This document shows, piece after piece, positions 35,501 through 48,350 of a DNA stretch of 64,000 nucleotides. The notes beneath the pieces were generated by a model. It did not search any database and was not told where the DNA came from. It was given only the letters and a program-made list of their open reading frames with translations. The position numbers and the translations under genes are program-made. How positions within the stretch are numbered: the first letter of the stretch is position 1; each line of letters begins with the position of its first letter. The stretch is from Hypoxylon rubiginosum (taxonomy: Eukaryota; Ascomycota; Sordariomycetes; Xylariales; Hypoxylaceae), in assembly GCA_902806565.1 (NCBI GenBank), contig CADCXA010000053.1:248001-312000 (forward strand), read 5' to 3'.

Positions 35501-37073
35501 CAATATCTGCATATGCTATCCGCCACATAGCTGCTAGGCGCATACCATCCTTCTACTTTTCCTTGCTTCTGGCTTCTAACTCTGGTTAAGACCTATGCAA
35601 TGTGTACATACCCCCGAGATGGATGGCGCAATATTACATACCTAGAGTACCTTACGTATGCGCCTCAACGGACTACTATGTACTCTCAAGACTGGATGTA
35701 TACCTAGGAAGTGTGTATACTGTGACGGATCCCTACTTACCTAGGTACCTACCTTATAGGCACCTATCCTTTACGGTATTATCGGTATTGGACATACATC
35801 CATGTATCCTTGCAGGCGCGGAGGCGCTACATGCTATATACCAGACTATTGCGCGGGCCGCGCACCTATTCGCAAGTAGCATTAGGTTAAGAGAATAGAG
35901 CTCGTTACGGTCTCGGACTTAGCGAAGCTGGGACCCTCGAACAACGGGGCCTAGAGCGACGGTCTGCCGTTAGCTGACCCAGAAAGTCGAAGAGGGGACC
36001 CCTTGGTTCACCTGTTGTCTATCACAAAAGGAAAAAATAATTGCAAGTCTTGACAAGTGTCAAGGGAAAATACATACTATGTATATGTAGTCCACATTTT
36101 GTTGAGGCAAGGAAATAATAAGCGATAGCGACCGAGTAGAAAAGGACCCGTCGCCTTCGGGGCCTGGCAGGTTTTTTGTTTTGTTAATTTTCCTTCTTTT
36201 ACATCCAACTCTTTTCGTCCTAAGCAAACCATCAAATCATCGTGAAACAGTAACGACTCTCTATCCTCATAGCCCACAAACTTAAAAGAGACAAATTACG
36301 TTTGCATAACCCCGGGCACAAAAGACACAAAAAGGCACAAGAATTCTACTACTTGTTGCTTATCCCCTGTCGAATTCACGAAACAACTCACGAGACATTT
36401 TCTCCTCCCCACTCCCTACCAGGACCTTACATTAAGACTACGTACCCTAGGTTCTAGGCGGACGGTCAGACGAAATTTACGAACCCCGTGGGAGCTACAG
36501 TATCTTTTTTCTCTCGAAGCTTGAGCGCAGAACAGAGTAATATTTTTTTCTGCTCTACTCGTGACTTGAGCACTTCACCGCAACCCGCAGACTTACTAGC
36601 TCGCGATACCTTAGGTATACATATAAGATATACCTTAGGCATAGGTAGCTACGGGTACAACCACCCAGCCAGCACAGGTAGCCAGCCAGCCAACCGACAT
36701 CCCTCGTTCCCTCGTCCCTCGCCATCCCTCGCTAGCCCTCGCCAGCCTTCTGCGGTTTAGTCGAATCCCCAATCAAACAGAGCTCGTCTTGTGACCTACT
36801 CAAATCTCACAATCCCAATCCTAGAAACTGGGATTCTCCTTAGGCTCATAAGACTTACACTCAGTACCTTACGGAGCTACCCCCGATTTCGGATTCTCTT
36901 ACCTTTGCCATCCCCTGGCGTTCCCATAAATTGACACAGTTTGCCTGTGCCCCCGACCTACCAAAGTCACTCTCAGCTTTTGTCATTGCTCTCCCAGAGT
37001 TTCCGATAACCTCGAGACGAACTTAAGACTAAATCTTTTTACACGTACATCTTTTCAATTCCCCTCTCCGGAT

Positions 37074-37098
37074 AGACCTAGACCTAGACCTAGACCTA
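37074..37098. repeat. (TAGACC)4 tandem repeat
   Basis: Four copies of a six-base unit about 140 bp upstream of the dehydrogenase start codon. It is not the fungal telomere unit TTAGGG, although it looks similar on the other strand. Confidence 0.75.
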
Positions 37099-37142
37099 CA
37101 TACCCTATCCTCACCCGTACACACACTCGTACACACACTCAC

Positions 37143-37219
37143 GCATACACACAAGCATACACACAAGCATACACACAAGCATACACACAAGCATACACAC
37201 AAGCATACACACAAGCATA
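37143..37219. repeat. Six-copy 12-bp tandem repeat in the 5' leader (GCATACACACAA)
   Basis: Six perfect 12-bp units from 37143 to 37214 plus a partial seventh. The array ends about 20 bases before the ATG at 37238, so it almost certainly lies in the transcribed leader or core promoter of the dehydrogenase. The unit is C/A-rich with no G except the first base. Confidence 0.9.
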
Positions 37220-37237
37220 CACAACACAGTTGTAACA

Positions 37238-38401
37238 ATGTCCGGTCGATCAGCACTACGCATCACCAGAGCTGCGGCTCCCCTGCTATCTAGCACCCGC
37301 GCATCTGCGCCCGTCTCCAGAGCTTTCCCTGCCGCTCACCGAGCCTTCACCCAGTCCTCCGTACGAACCAAGAGCGACGTAGTACGCGAGACCGAAATCC
37401 CTGTATCGGTCTACTCCCCAGACTCCAAGGGCAACGCTGGATCGACAAGCGACCACTTCAGCATTCCCGTAAACCGCGACGATGCCAAGCCGAAGCCATT
37501 CCCTCCCACTGAGGACACCGACGTCACCCCTCTGACCCAGAGCGTCTACAGCCAGATGCCTCCCACGATGCAGAAGATGAGCATAATGGACAAGGTCGTG
37601 ATTGTTACTGGGTAAGCTTGATTCACTACATGTGCGCCAATTGTGAAACCAATCACTAATGCCATCAACAGAGGTGCTCGGGGTCTCGGAAACTACATGG
37701 CCCGCGCGTGTGCTGAGGCTGGCGCTAAGGCGCTCGTTATCTTTGACGCCAACCAGGAATTGGGTGACGAGGCTGCCGCCGAGCTACACCAGAAGACCCA
37801 GCTCCCCGTATCCTTCTTCAAGGTCGATGTTCGTGATGGTGCCGCCATCAATGCGGCCGTCGACTCCGTTGTCGAGACCTACGGCGCCCCCGACGTGCTG
37901 ATCAACAGCGCTGGTATCGCCGACAGCAACATCAAGGCTGAGACCTACGACCCGGCCATGTTCCGCCGATTGATCGATATCAACCTGACTGGTTCATTCT
38001 TGATGAGCCAGGCGGTCGGACGATCGATGATGGCTGCCGGCAAGCCGGGATCCATCGTCCTCGTTGCTAGCATGAGTGGTAGCATCGTCAACTACCCGCA
38101 GGAGCAGTCTTGCTACAACGCCTCCAAGGCCGGTGTGATCCAATTCGGCAAGTCGCTTGCCGCCGAGTGGGCCAAGCACAACATCCGCGTCAACTGCATC
38201 TCCCCCGGCTACATGGACACCGCCCTGAACCGTGTCCCGGCGCTCGAGGCCCAGAAGAAGATCTGGCGCTCCCTGACTCCCCAGGCCCGCCTCGGCAACG
38301 TCGACGACCTGAACGGCCTCTGCGTCTTCCTTGCTAGCGACGCCAGCGGCTTCATGACGGGTGCCAACGTCGCCATCGACGGTGGCTACACCGTCCTATA
38401 A
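37238..38401 (+). CDS. Mitochondrial short-chain dehydrogenase (polyol type)
   Basis: NAD(P)-dependent short-chain dehydrogenase/reductase, closest in feel to fungal D-arabinitol 2-dehydrogenase or sorbose/mannitol dehydrogenase enzymes. Exons 37238-37611 and 37672-38401 (intron 60 bp, CTAAT branch), 367 residues. The first 45 or so residues are rich in Arg, Ser and Ala and lack acidic residues (MSGRSALRITRAAAPLLSST and on), a typical mitochondrial presequence. A linker of about 75 residues follows. Rossmann glycine motif TGGARGLG at 124-131 (codon 125 split by the intron), NSAG in the core, catalytic Ser260, Tyr273 and Lys277 (YNASK). C-terminus GGYTVL. Substrate is inferred from overall resemblance only. 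The CA-rich tandem repeat just upstream of the ATG may affect expression. Confidence 0.88.
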
Positions 38402-40539
38402 GCTGCTCACCACTTGCTCTTTTATATCTCGGCATGATATGTCGAAATGGAATTAGCACGGTGTGTGGTGCGCGTAGCGTTGCGGCTCTGGGATTTAGCC
38501 GAAGTTCGCGTATTACGTGGCAGCACTAGGTTGTTTGGGGTTGAGGACAAATGTAATTGTGTCGCGATCTGATGCGGGGGGCCCACGACGCTGCCCCTGT
38601 GTGGTTACGTTGCGTCGTGGCATTGCGAGAAGTATAGACATAGCCACTCAGGGTTGCTTGCAAGTGGGCAGGCTTCGTCACAGAAGTTTCCTTTTCCCCC
38701 GTTCAATCAACCCAAGTCACTGAAATCATACCGAGAAGTGTGTCGCACAATAATTACATCTACACCTGCACACCTATTCGGAAAGGTCCTTCATTCATGT
38801 ACCATGTCTGACAGGCTTTGGTTATGATTTCGTGGCGTGTTCACCGGCGTGATTCTCATCTTGGGATCGTGCCTTTTTTCTTTCGGTTTTCGGTCGCTCG
38901 GATTGACGCAGCGACATAGATTTGAGCTACCTCATTAATCACTGGGACATATGGAGTCTGTTTGCACACATACAACACGGAAGCGTAAAAATATTTCGAG
39001 TGGGGAAAAAAACAGGAGGGTTGATACCATCACACACAGTACCGTCATAGAGGGGAAAGGAGGTTGTTGTTTTACGAAAAAGAAAAAAAAAATTACATGC
39101 TGAAGGCATTGCTGCTGCTCTTAGAGAGAAAGATTTAGACCGATTGGTCCTTCTCGGATGGATACACTACTCCCGGGCTCTGTCGGGCCCGATTATACGG
39201 AGAGAGACCATCAGGTTGGATACAGAACAGTCAATGGATAGATGAGACAGAACTCGTCTCTAGACCCCTGCTCGTACGCTATATAACGAGACGGCGCATA
39301 GAGTAGAATTGAAATCTTACGCTTTCTGCCGGTGACAATCTTGGCTCTTGAAATTGCTTTTTTGCGCATTATTTAAGTGACGAAAGAACTGCGACACCAA
39401 TGTTGGGTGTTAACTATAAGTTAGGCAAAGTAAACTATGTGTTCAGGTCTTGTCATTCTGCCTTCGCGATTACGAGCCTCCACTACATAAATAAGTTTTC
39501 TGTTTCCTAACCTACTTGTTACGCATCAACTCTACTACTTACCTAGGTAGCTATGTAAATCTAAGAGAAGGCTTTCAATGCTCAACGCTGAAGACCCGTG
39601 CTAACGAACCCCCTTTTCTATAGATCGGTTCTCTACAACTATTTTGTTAGGTAGAGGTTAATAAAAAAAACCTACCATATCTTAGGACGAGACCCCACGA
39701 ACTCATTTAGCTAGTAGTTTGAACTGAAGCACTAGGGTGAAAACACTGGACCTAAGCACTCATATACTTCAGATACATGCCTATGTAGTAAGAAGATATC
39801 AACCTCTCGTTGGGTAATGGGAACTGGCAGCTGAGTAGCTACCTAGCTAGGGAGTTAGGGGTTCATGTATAGTAGCCATGGTTACAAGTCTAAAGGGAAC
39901 AGATGCCTGTATAAAACGACTCGTGTCATGCTAGTGGATGAACTGATATGCGATAGGCAACTTGGCTAGGATATATATGAGGAATTACTGCCCAATGTAA
40001 ATTCAGACGCTCAAATGCCTGGATATTCGCCTAGAGCAGTCACCTGCCCAAATGCAATATGATAAATATGATACAATACAAACGTCACTTTTTGGTAGAC
40101 GACCGTTCCACCTAGGCGTACCCGAAATGACCCATACTGTTTGTTCAAAGGCTCTCTCATTTCGTCTAGCTGCGTATCTTTCTAATTTTCCGATGGACAT
40201 ATTGTCCAAGGGGTACATTGGGTGGTATCGTCTCACTATGTACAAAAGCAATAGGGGCAGCTCCTCCTTCCTTCAAGGACTTAATCGGAACCTTGATTCC
40301 ATCGCTGCCTTCTCCTCCTTCTCGCATCTCTTTCGTGACCTCGTTTTCGTGTAGACTTGAATAAAACGTTGATGATACTCTACACGTAAATATAGCAAAG
40401 AACTTCTTTTATCGTCGCCACACTGATGTTCTCGTATGTTCTTTTTTGCGTGGGGGTAGAGGTATTCAAATCCGAAGAGTCGGGTGGCTTGAATGATTCC
40501 CAATGCCTCCAAGCATTATAGCACCAATGATAAGCTGTC
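38402..40539. other. Intergenic between convergent dehydrogenase and STE20
   Basis: About 2.1 kb between two gene 3' ends. No supported exon. The plus frame at 38517-38723 and both frames near 40050-40350 are random. One exact TACCTAGGTA at 39540-39549. Confidence 0.5.
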
Positions 40540-43508
40540 TCATTGACCTTTGTTAGCCTTCTCCTCTAGCCTGGCCTCCCTGGCGGCTCGGACGAGGGGC
40601 GATAAAGACGCTAAATCGACACACGTCTTCATGAAGTCATGCTGTAGTAGGGTCAGTAAAATTTTCGAGTTCCGGATTTAATACTAGGAGAGACATACCC
40701 TAAGTAAGTCGTGCGCACTCGCTCTCTTCTCTGGATCTACCTTGAGGGCGAAGTATAGAAAATCCCGGAATACCGGAGATAAGTTATGCTCTTCCTTTAT
40801 TTGTGGCGTCCCGTTAGTAGCAATTAACCATAATGCGCGAAGGGGCGATTCCGTGAGGTACGGCGGCTCTCCTTCTATCATCTCGATGGCCATAATACCC
40901 AAAGACCAAATGTCGACTTTCCTTCCGTATTCTTTCCTAGTGACAACCTCTGGAGCCATCCAATACGGTGTGCCGACCATCGTGGTCCGTTTGTTGTGCG
41001 CCTCGTTGATTTGTGCACAGAACCCGAAATCAGCTGCCAAGCCATGTTAGCTCGCAATCTATAGCACCTGTAATATTAGCACGGTACGGCTTACTGAGCT
41101 TGATATTGCCATCCAGTGACAAGAGAATATTGTCGGACTTAATATCTCTGTGGATAACTCCTTTCGAGTGTAAATGTTGTAGTCCTTTCAGCGTCTCCCT
41201 GCACACCGAGGCGATCTGCCCCTCCGTCATTATATTAAAGGTGACAACGTCAGTCAAGCTGCCACCTTCCATGTACTCCATAATGACCCATAACTCGCCG
41301 CCGCATAGGTAGCTGTCTATAAAATTGACAATATTCGGGTGCGAGCTCTCCTTCATAACGAGGATTTCGTTGATGATGAGGTCTTTCTTCGGTTGCTGCT
41401 CGAGATTCATCTGCTTGATGGCCACCAGTCGATTCGACCCCCTTTCATGACCGGTGTAGACTCCTCCCGAGGCACCTTGCCCGATCTTAGTGAAACCGCG
41501 GTAAATCTCGCGAGGGTCGCCCTCGGAACAGATTCGTTTCAAAGCTGCCGCCACGTCTATGCTGTTGCTCTGCCGTGGCCGATTCCGAGGACGCGGTTGC
41601 TGAGCTGGAGGACCGACGCGTCCCGGTTGAGTTGCGCTACCGACGCCGTTAGTCTCCGCTCCCCGTCCCATCTGATGCTGCGTGCTCGAAGGCATAGGTT
41701 GAGCAGGAGGCTGCTTGGTGCTCGCAGACCTGCTGAGTTGACCCTTCATAGCAGCTTGGGCCTGGGCCATCGCTTGTTCTTGCTGGTGCTGCATGAGTTG
41801 GTGTTGATAGGCAGCCTGCACGGCGGGCGATTGCTGGGCTCCGTTGACCCGCGAGTTCGATCTCGACCGGTGCTCTTCGGGGAGCATGGGAATATTTTCC
41901 TTCATCGACGGAGCGTGGGAAGCCGACGAGTGAACATCTTCGCCGGATTGCGCCATGCCAATGCCCGAGTCCTTGGTAGCATAGGGCAGCTGCTGGGCGG
42001 CGCGCGTCTGCAGGGAGACGGGGGGTTTCGGCGCAGGTCGGCTGGGCTGCAGGTTGGGATGGTCCTTCATGGAATGCAGCGCTGGGCTCTTTCCTGGTAC
42101 GGGTACCGGAGGGGGAGCGCGGGGGTTCTCGAAGGTGCCTTCATTATTCACGATTGGAAATCTCGGACTTGCTGGTGGACTGATCATAGGTGACATACCC
42201 GCATAGTTTGACGCATACATGCCGGGGGATGTTGCCATTCCTCCAGAGGGGGTGCGCAATTCAGCAGCTCTCACATCGTGGAACTTCTCTAGGACCTGGT
42301 CCTCGTGCGGCTTCTCGGTGGTTTCCTTGTAGAATGTAACGATGTCTGCGATCATCTGGGGATTTTCCCTTCGAGCATTCTCTGGAATACCACTCTCGTT
42401 GATCAAGCGCTGCCATTCTTTAGGTAAACCCTGTGGACAGGAGTCAGCATCGGGCAGAGCCTAGGGTTAGGAACTCGACGACCGAGTTGGGTGAAACTAA
42501 CGGTAAATTGGCCCGTAGAGCTATCGTAGCCGACGTGGGTGACGTGAACAGGATTCTCTGGCGCTGATATGACGGGTTTCTTGGGCGACCCCACCAATGT
42601 ACTCATGAGCCCGGAAAAGCCCGACTTTTTCCTTAAGACACCAGGACCCTTGATTTCTTTGCCCTCGTCCGAGTACCGTTTCGGAGGGACAACTTGACTC
42701 TCGTTCACACGCGCGCCGTGCGACTTCTCCGACATGTTAGCGTCGAGGGCAGAGAAGCTGGTTGACTGTCGTAAGAGGGGACTCATTAGACGAGGGTCGG
42801 GGCTCGTATTGGACGGCGGGGGCGGTGCGGGATGAGTGTGAGCAGAATACTGGTAAGCGTGCGACTTGGTAGCCTCGAAGTGGTTCAGGATGGAATTGCC
42901 GTCAAAAGGCGCGCCGACGAACTCTTCGGGAGTTTGGGAGGAGAGAGGTTGGCGAAGGTAAGAATCGGACAAACGGTGATCTCCTGATGTCGAATACCCA
43001 ATACCAATACCGATACCAACACCAATGCCTCCTTGTCTAGGCGACCCAATTCCTTGTCCGTCGGCTGTGGCGGGGAATGTGTTGTTGGCAGGCGAGGCTA
43101 GCTGATGGGTTGGCGAAAAGGTCGAAGGGAGAAATTCGGCTGGAGACAATGCAGGTGAAGAATGAGTGGTATATCCGTAACTGTTATTGACGCTAGAAAT
43201 GGGAGGTGGATGGCGGGAACGGGGCGATGAAGCGGAGGAGTTTGACGCGTTGTTAATGCTACGGCTCTGGCTCTGGTTCAGGCTCTGGCTCTGGCTCTGG
43301 CTATGGCCAACTCCAACTCCAACGTTAGCTACACCGTTAGCCGTTGCGGTAGTGGGAGTTCTGTGGGGAGCGCTTGGAGCCCGCCTCAGACTCGTGGAGC
43401 TCCGTTTGCTCTGGAGGGATTGGGCGTCAAAGCGACCATCAGCGGTGAGTGAGTAGCTATGTCCGTGTTGAAGTTGGGATGGGGGTTTCTTAGTCAGTCT
43501 ATTACGAC

Positions 43509-43540
<32 letters not shown>

Positions 43541-43632
43541 TGCTGTTGTTGTTGTTGTTGTTGTTGCTGGTGCTGGTGCTGGTGCTGATGGTGCTGCTGC
43601 AGGTTCTGAACGTTAGTGTTGTGGCTGTCCAT
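40540..43632 (-). CDS. STE20: p21-activated protein kinase STE20
   Basis: Ser/Thr kinase of the PAK family, activated by GTP-bound Cdc42/Rac, feeding MAP-kinase and polarity pathways. Exons: 43632-42502, 42430-41095, 41033-40699, 40641-40540; 967 residues. A polyglutamine tract (about residues 20-40) opens a long disordered, Ser/Pro-rich N-terminus. CRIB domain [15 protein letters not shown] to GLPKEW spans the first intron (about 355-400). A Gln/Pro-rich linker follows. Kinase domain from about 687: GQGASGGVY loop, VAIK Lys716, HRDIKSDN (catalytic Asp806), TDFGF across intron 2, and the activation loop and [11 protein letters not shown]. No PH domain is seen, and FCAQINE with RKEYG plus a SPLVRAARE tail favour STE20 over CLA4. 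Start ATG chosen after a stop-free but low-complexity upstream extension. Confidence 0.9.
43505..43605 (-). repeat. CAG/CAA polyglutamine tract
   Basis: Mixed CAG and CAA codons encode about 20 consecutive Gln preceded by alternating His-Gln. The mixture of codons suggests selection for Gln rather than a pure slipping trinucleotide array. It lies in the N-terminal disordered region of the STE20 kinase. Confidence 0.9.
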
Positions 43633-46600
43633 TTCTACCTTTAAAAGGTAGCTTGGAATGGGGGGGGGAAAAGAGTTTTTAGTCCTTTTTTTGCTTATTT
43701 TTGGGGGGGTAGCGATTATTTTTTTTTTAGTGACAAGTAAAAATGAGAATGAATGGGTCAAGCGATGAAACCATGGCTGACGAGGAACTAGAAAACACCC
43801 GACATGAGTGATGAGGGAGGGGTGTAAGGGTGTAAAAGGGTGTAAAAAGGTGCGCAAAATGGGTTGCAGACGTAGATGTTTTTCTATTTCCTTGCCCTCT
43901 GGCCTTGGACCTTTTAGGCCTTCTACGTTTCCCTTTTAACTGGGATGGTATCTATATATTATTATTTTTAAAAAATCACTAGGTGGCCTATCTACTATCT
44001 TGCAACGCACAATCAAATGCTTCTACATACTGCGTTACTACTTCTGGCTTGGGACAACGCGTGGGATACCAAGTTTATACCATTATTGGGTAAGGTAAGG
44101 GACTAGGGACTAAGGACTAGGGATTAGGGACTAGGGGAGTGTGCGTGGTGTGCACGTAGTGGTAGAGTGGCTATGAGAAATAGGATGATTAAGGCTAGAG
44201 CGAAGAAAAGAAGAGAAGAGGAAGAAAATACGTACAAAGGGAAAAGAATTCCTCCACCAAGGAGTGATCCCCAATCAGAACCGCAGATGTACGTATGCCA
44301 TCTCTTTTCTTTCAATTTACTCGTTCCTTTTCCGTGAGGATGAGAGGTCAAAGGTCAAAGGTTAGATGTCAGATGTCAGAGGTCAGAGGGTAAGAGGGTG
44401 AGGTGTCCAATCTCTTCAAATCGACGGAAGCTACCGTAAAAGTACCTACATGTAGTAGGTAGGGATGGAATGGCAGAATAGCAAAGCGGGTATGAATCGA
44501 TTTGGAGGGGGGAGGGGGGAGGGGGGTCAAGTGTCGCGATATCTTGGAGAAGGGGAGAAAGGTGACAGAGCGGGCAGAGTGGGCAAGGCGGGTTGTCAGC
44601 GTGCGGGGACAGTGCGGCTAATTGGAGATAGTGGCTGAGTTACCGCAGACACTAAGTTACTAAGAATACTAAGAACAGCAACAGCAACAGCAACAGCAAC
44701 AGCCAAATACGTCGAATCGAATCTCTTTCCCTCTTTTTACCTTTTTACCTTTTCGCACTGTATATCCGATAACACCACCCATTACCCATTAGACACGAAA
44801 AGGGTAATGAGCATGGCATCGCAACTTGATTTACAGACTGTCGATCGATACCTAGGTATTATTGCATCTATCCCCTACCTACATGTAGGCAGCTTTCCGA
44901 ATTCCTTACCCCTATACCCCTATACTCAAAGCACCAAGGTTGTACCCAAGGTTAAGTTACTGGCTGGCATATGTACATGTATGATGTATGCGGGCTTATT
45001 CTAACCTCTGCAGCTAAATGGCCGGCCCGTTGAAGAAAGGACCGGACTTCTTGGCCGGTGTGGCATCTGGTGACGACCTCCCGATCTTTCTCCTTTCTCC
45101 AACATGGTTCTTGGTTCTTAGTTCTTAGTTCCCGAGTCAAGTCAACCTTTACTTAGTCTTTTGTTTATTTGGTCTTTGTTCATGTTCTGCCTTTTTGCTT
45201 CTCCGTTCCAACTTTGCAAGAACTTCTATATTCGTCGGTTTAGCCACTTGATGTTACCTGTCAACCCAACCCACCCATACACCCATAGCACTACTAGTTA
45301 CCATCAAAGCAGAACTACTTCGTTTCAGTGTGGGAAATAACCGTCCTAAATTGTAATAGGGGTATTGAACGACTTCGCAAGTTGTCTCGCCTGTCACCTC
45401 TCATCCCGGATTAACGGCGTTCGTCCCTATCCACTGCTGTATCACCCTCAGTAAGCACCAGCTAAGCACCAGCGAGCTGCTGCATAAACCTTCAAGCTTT
45501 CCACAGACATACCAAGCTACATGTGCTTAAGCGACGCCGCAGTGGTTATTGTTTCGTCAAGTTCCTGAAAATGAAAGAAATCGGGAATGGAGTGGCATGT
45601 GGCCGTATACACGTGGGGACCCTTAATTGTCTCAAAGGGCTCGGAACTCTTATGATATTTCCTTTGATTCTTTAACACTAAACAGCCCCCCCTTGACGCC
45701 CAGTCGCCTATCTGCACCTCGATCTAGAGCCTCCCATGACAACCAGTCATTGTCTTCCGACTACCGCACCACGCCAAAACCACGAGATTCGATTGGCTCT
45801 TGCGCCACGTTAGAAATGTGCTACCCACGCGCGCTTCTTGTTCCGGCTCTCTTTGAAACCATGTTGCCAGTACTGGTAGGCTTAATTCAAGTTCATTGAT
45901 GTCTGCATCAATTAATGCTCCCCCCTCCCTAAGGACGGACATTGTTGCGAAAGCAAATTGCCCGTCCATGGAGATTCGCCACAACATGTCCTCGATATCC
46001 GTATGTAAGAGATTTTTATGGTTTCAGCCCTACTCGATGTCGATGAACCAAGTCCCTAGTCTCGGATCATATTAATGTCTCTGCTGATAACGCCTATTAG
46101 AGTTCCTCTGTGTTGGTTGGCGGGAAATCCAGCTTATTGATTGGTCGAAAGGTAAACATGTCTAGAACAGCAGAACTAACACAGCAGAAAGCGCTTACAA
46201 GGCGGCGTCAAGCCCTCCGCCATTACATCAATGCCTTTTACTGCTGCCGTTTAAGCATCACTTACTCCGAAGCTCGGTCAAAATCTGACTGGGCTGGCTA
46301 CCTAGGAGGTTAGGTAGGGACGGATGCGACATATCTCTGAGAGTGTCGTGCGTGCCGGCGTGTCGTGCCCATAACCATGGGCGCTCAAGACCCTGACACA
46401 AGCAGACGGCAATTTGCATGCCGGGCCGTTCACGACGGGTGTTCATAGGCCCAAGGATACCTACATGATGTCCGTAGATCATATGCGTGACAGCTCAGTC
46501 TATGTCAAACATTGTTTATTTGAAGAGAGGCACCCTACATGGGCGAGAGCTTACGTACGTTTATTTCCTACCATATAACCATGTCCTGGTTTGTGTGTGG

Positions 46601-48350
46601 TTGCACGTATATTTAATCTAGCTCTTTCGCCTTAGCTAGAAAGACAACCTGCTGTGCGCGAGCTCTTCACTCGGAGAATGTCGACTGCCGACTTTGACAT
46701 CTAACGGATATTATTCCTTGATCAATATGCTCCCGCCCCTGGGCTGCGTAGTCGTACCTCATTTTCCCTTGGCTGCCAGGAGCTTAAAGTCCGAAACTCC
46801 TTCAGGGCCGGGTCATAGTGGTGCCATCGAATCAACAAATTGGCGAAGAGAAGATGAAAATATCTTCCCCCTCCTATCATCAAAGGTGTAGGTGTAGGTA
46901 GGGAAGCAATTAATCAGCTGTGTGGACATTGGATGACCTTCGTGCTGCTTGGGCTGTATTGGAATAGGTGAGTAAGTATATTTAAGGGGCCGTCTTCCCA
47001 GTTTTCCATGCTTACACGTGTATTGTCATTGCAAAACAAGACTCAAGATGATGATGGCATTGAATGTCTCATAATGTCTCATTCTTATATTCACATATTC
47101 TATCACAGCATGCCTAGGTCGGCAGATACTGGTACTGGGTGTTTAAGGAGAAGTTATATGTCAAGGCTAACAAGGCTAATACCTATTATAGTTACCAGCT
47201 TGGCCTACATATTAGGGAGTGATGGTTCACACAGACCCTCAATCATTGACCAAGATTACAAGGTTTATACAAAGTTGTGACTAATGAGAAATTACTTAAG
47301 AGGTATGACTTGAACTCACCACTTACATATATGAGGTATATCTATATCTATACTGCTAAGCAATGCGTCCGAGCCGTGCCTACCTGGGATAGAATCTCTG
47401 GAAGGTGTAAAGAAAGGAGGTAGGTACCTAGGTACTCTATTATAGGGGACCCAGGGCTGAACCGTAAGGAACCGTGAGAGCGAGGCGAATGTGGGTAGGT
47501 GGGGCTAGTGCGGGGCCCTACCTCCTTAAGTGCCCAGGTGTTCGCAACCCCATGTTGGTTAACATTTTTCCATTGCCGACTCATGTACCTTGCAATATCC
47601 AAATGGGTGTAAGTGTACATGCGTACATGCAGACTCGGAGCAGTCCCATGCCCCGTGGCCCTTCGACTGCTTCGGATCAATAAAAATCGAAAAGTCGAAT
47701 TGTTGGCCAAGGAACGTGCGAGGCCCTTCCACCTCACCATTACCGTTTGAAGCCGTCGTCTCTCTCGTCTTCCTTAGCATCACCTATACGAAAGCTTGTT
47801 CTGCCTTTCTTACTTTCTGCCATTTCACGATCGTTTGACAATTGATCATTTTGTCAATCAAACCTTTCCATCAACTCTTCCTAATTGCCTACCCTCCTGA
47901 CCAATTCCTCATCTCTTACCGACTCACCTCCTGTCGAGACGCAAAACCGGAACCCGTGTATACTCCTAATAGTGCATCATGTTCTAGTTTTCCTTTCCGT
48001 TCATCTCCATTGTCTCTTCGCCGCCCTCTGTCTCGGTACTACTATCTACGTGTGATTCTCTCGATCGGCCTTGCCGTCACTTATTTCCGAAAGCTGTCCC
48101 TTGGTTGTCGAATCTTAAGTTCCTAGTTCCATAGAATAGTGAGTCTGTCCAGCTCGCCTCTCATCTGGTTTCCTGCCTCTTGCTTCCAGTGGCCATATCG
48201 TTTCGTTTCCATTCAAGGCTGGTGCGGTTGAAATCTAATCAGCTATATATTTAGCTTCAAGATCCGTATTTCAAATATCGACCATTACTTCTTCCAACCT
48301 ACCGCTCCACGTCCATCGATTTCGTTCGCCGATTCTATAAATATATAAAT
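43633..48350. other. 4.7-kb divergent intergenic region
   Basis: Separates the divergently transcribed STE20 and SCP160 genes. No convincing gene in either strand. Notable: short tandem repeats (GACTAGG type near 44098-44135; AGGTCAAAGGTCA and AGATGTC near 44345-44390), an AACAGC repeat at 44673-44703, and exact TACCTAGGTA at 44849 and 47425. The segment 47760-48350 is T/C-rich and likely the SCP160 leader; a GTGAGT at 48139 could open a 5'-leader intron. Confidence 0.5.
44673..44703. repeat. (AACAGC)5 microsatellite
   Basis: Five or so perfect hexamers in the STE20/SCP160 intergenic region. No open frame with support runs through it. Confidence 0.8.

Larger units (their letters stand above)
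30576..37237. other. 6.6-kb gene-poor region
   Basis: The largest gap in the window. I tested the longest open frames (31514-32059 minus, 33037-33501 plus, 32569-32925 plus). None has a domain, codon bias, or partner exons. It contains CCTAGG palindromes (31421, 33853, 35701, 35738), a TAA/ATT hairpin (33555-33582), a GCAAGCCT-rich patch (35240-35500), A/T-rich DNA (34680-35060) and T/C-rich sequence leading to the dehydrogenase. It could hold non-coding RNA or decayed repeats. No transposase or reverse-transcriptase remnant is visible. Confidence 0.5.

Noticed and set aside
37074..37098. Telomere-like TAGACC repeat
   Set aside because: Only four units with a sequence different from the fungal TTAGGG repeat, and it lies within a normal promoter region, not at a chromosome end.
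37143..37219. Regularly spaced repeats that could suggest a CRISPR-like array
   Set aside because: The units are directly adjacent 12-mers without spacers, and the context is a eukaryotic gene leader. It is an ordinary tandem repeat.
41339..42193. 284-residue plus-strand open frame
   Set aside because: It is antisense to the STE20 linker and kinase exon. Its Leu/Arg-rich sequence is the shadow of Gln/Pro-rich codons on the other strand.
40540..43632. Assigning the PAK gene to CLA4
   Set aside because: No PH domain precedes the CRIB. The kinase signature FCAQINE, RKEYG and the SPLVRAARE tail fit STE20 better.
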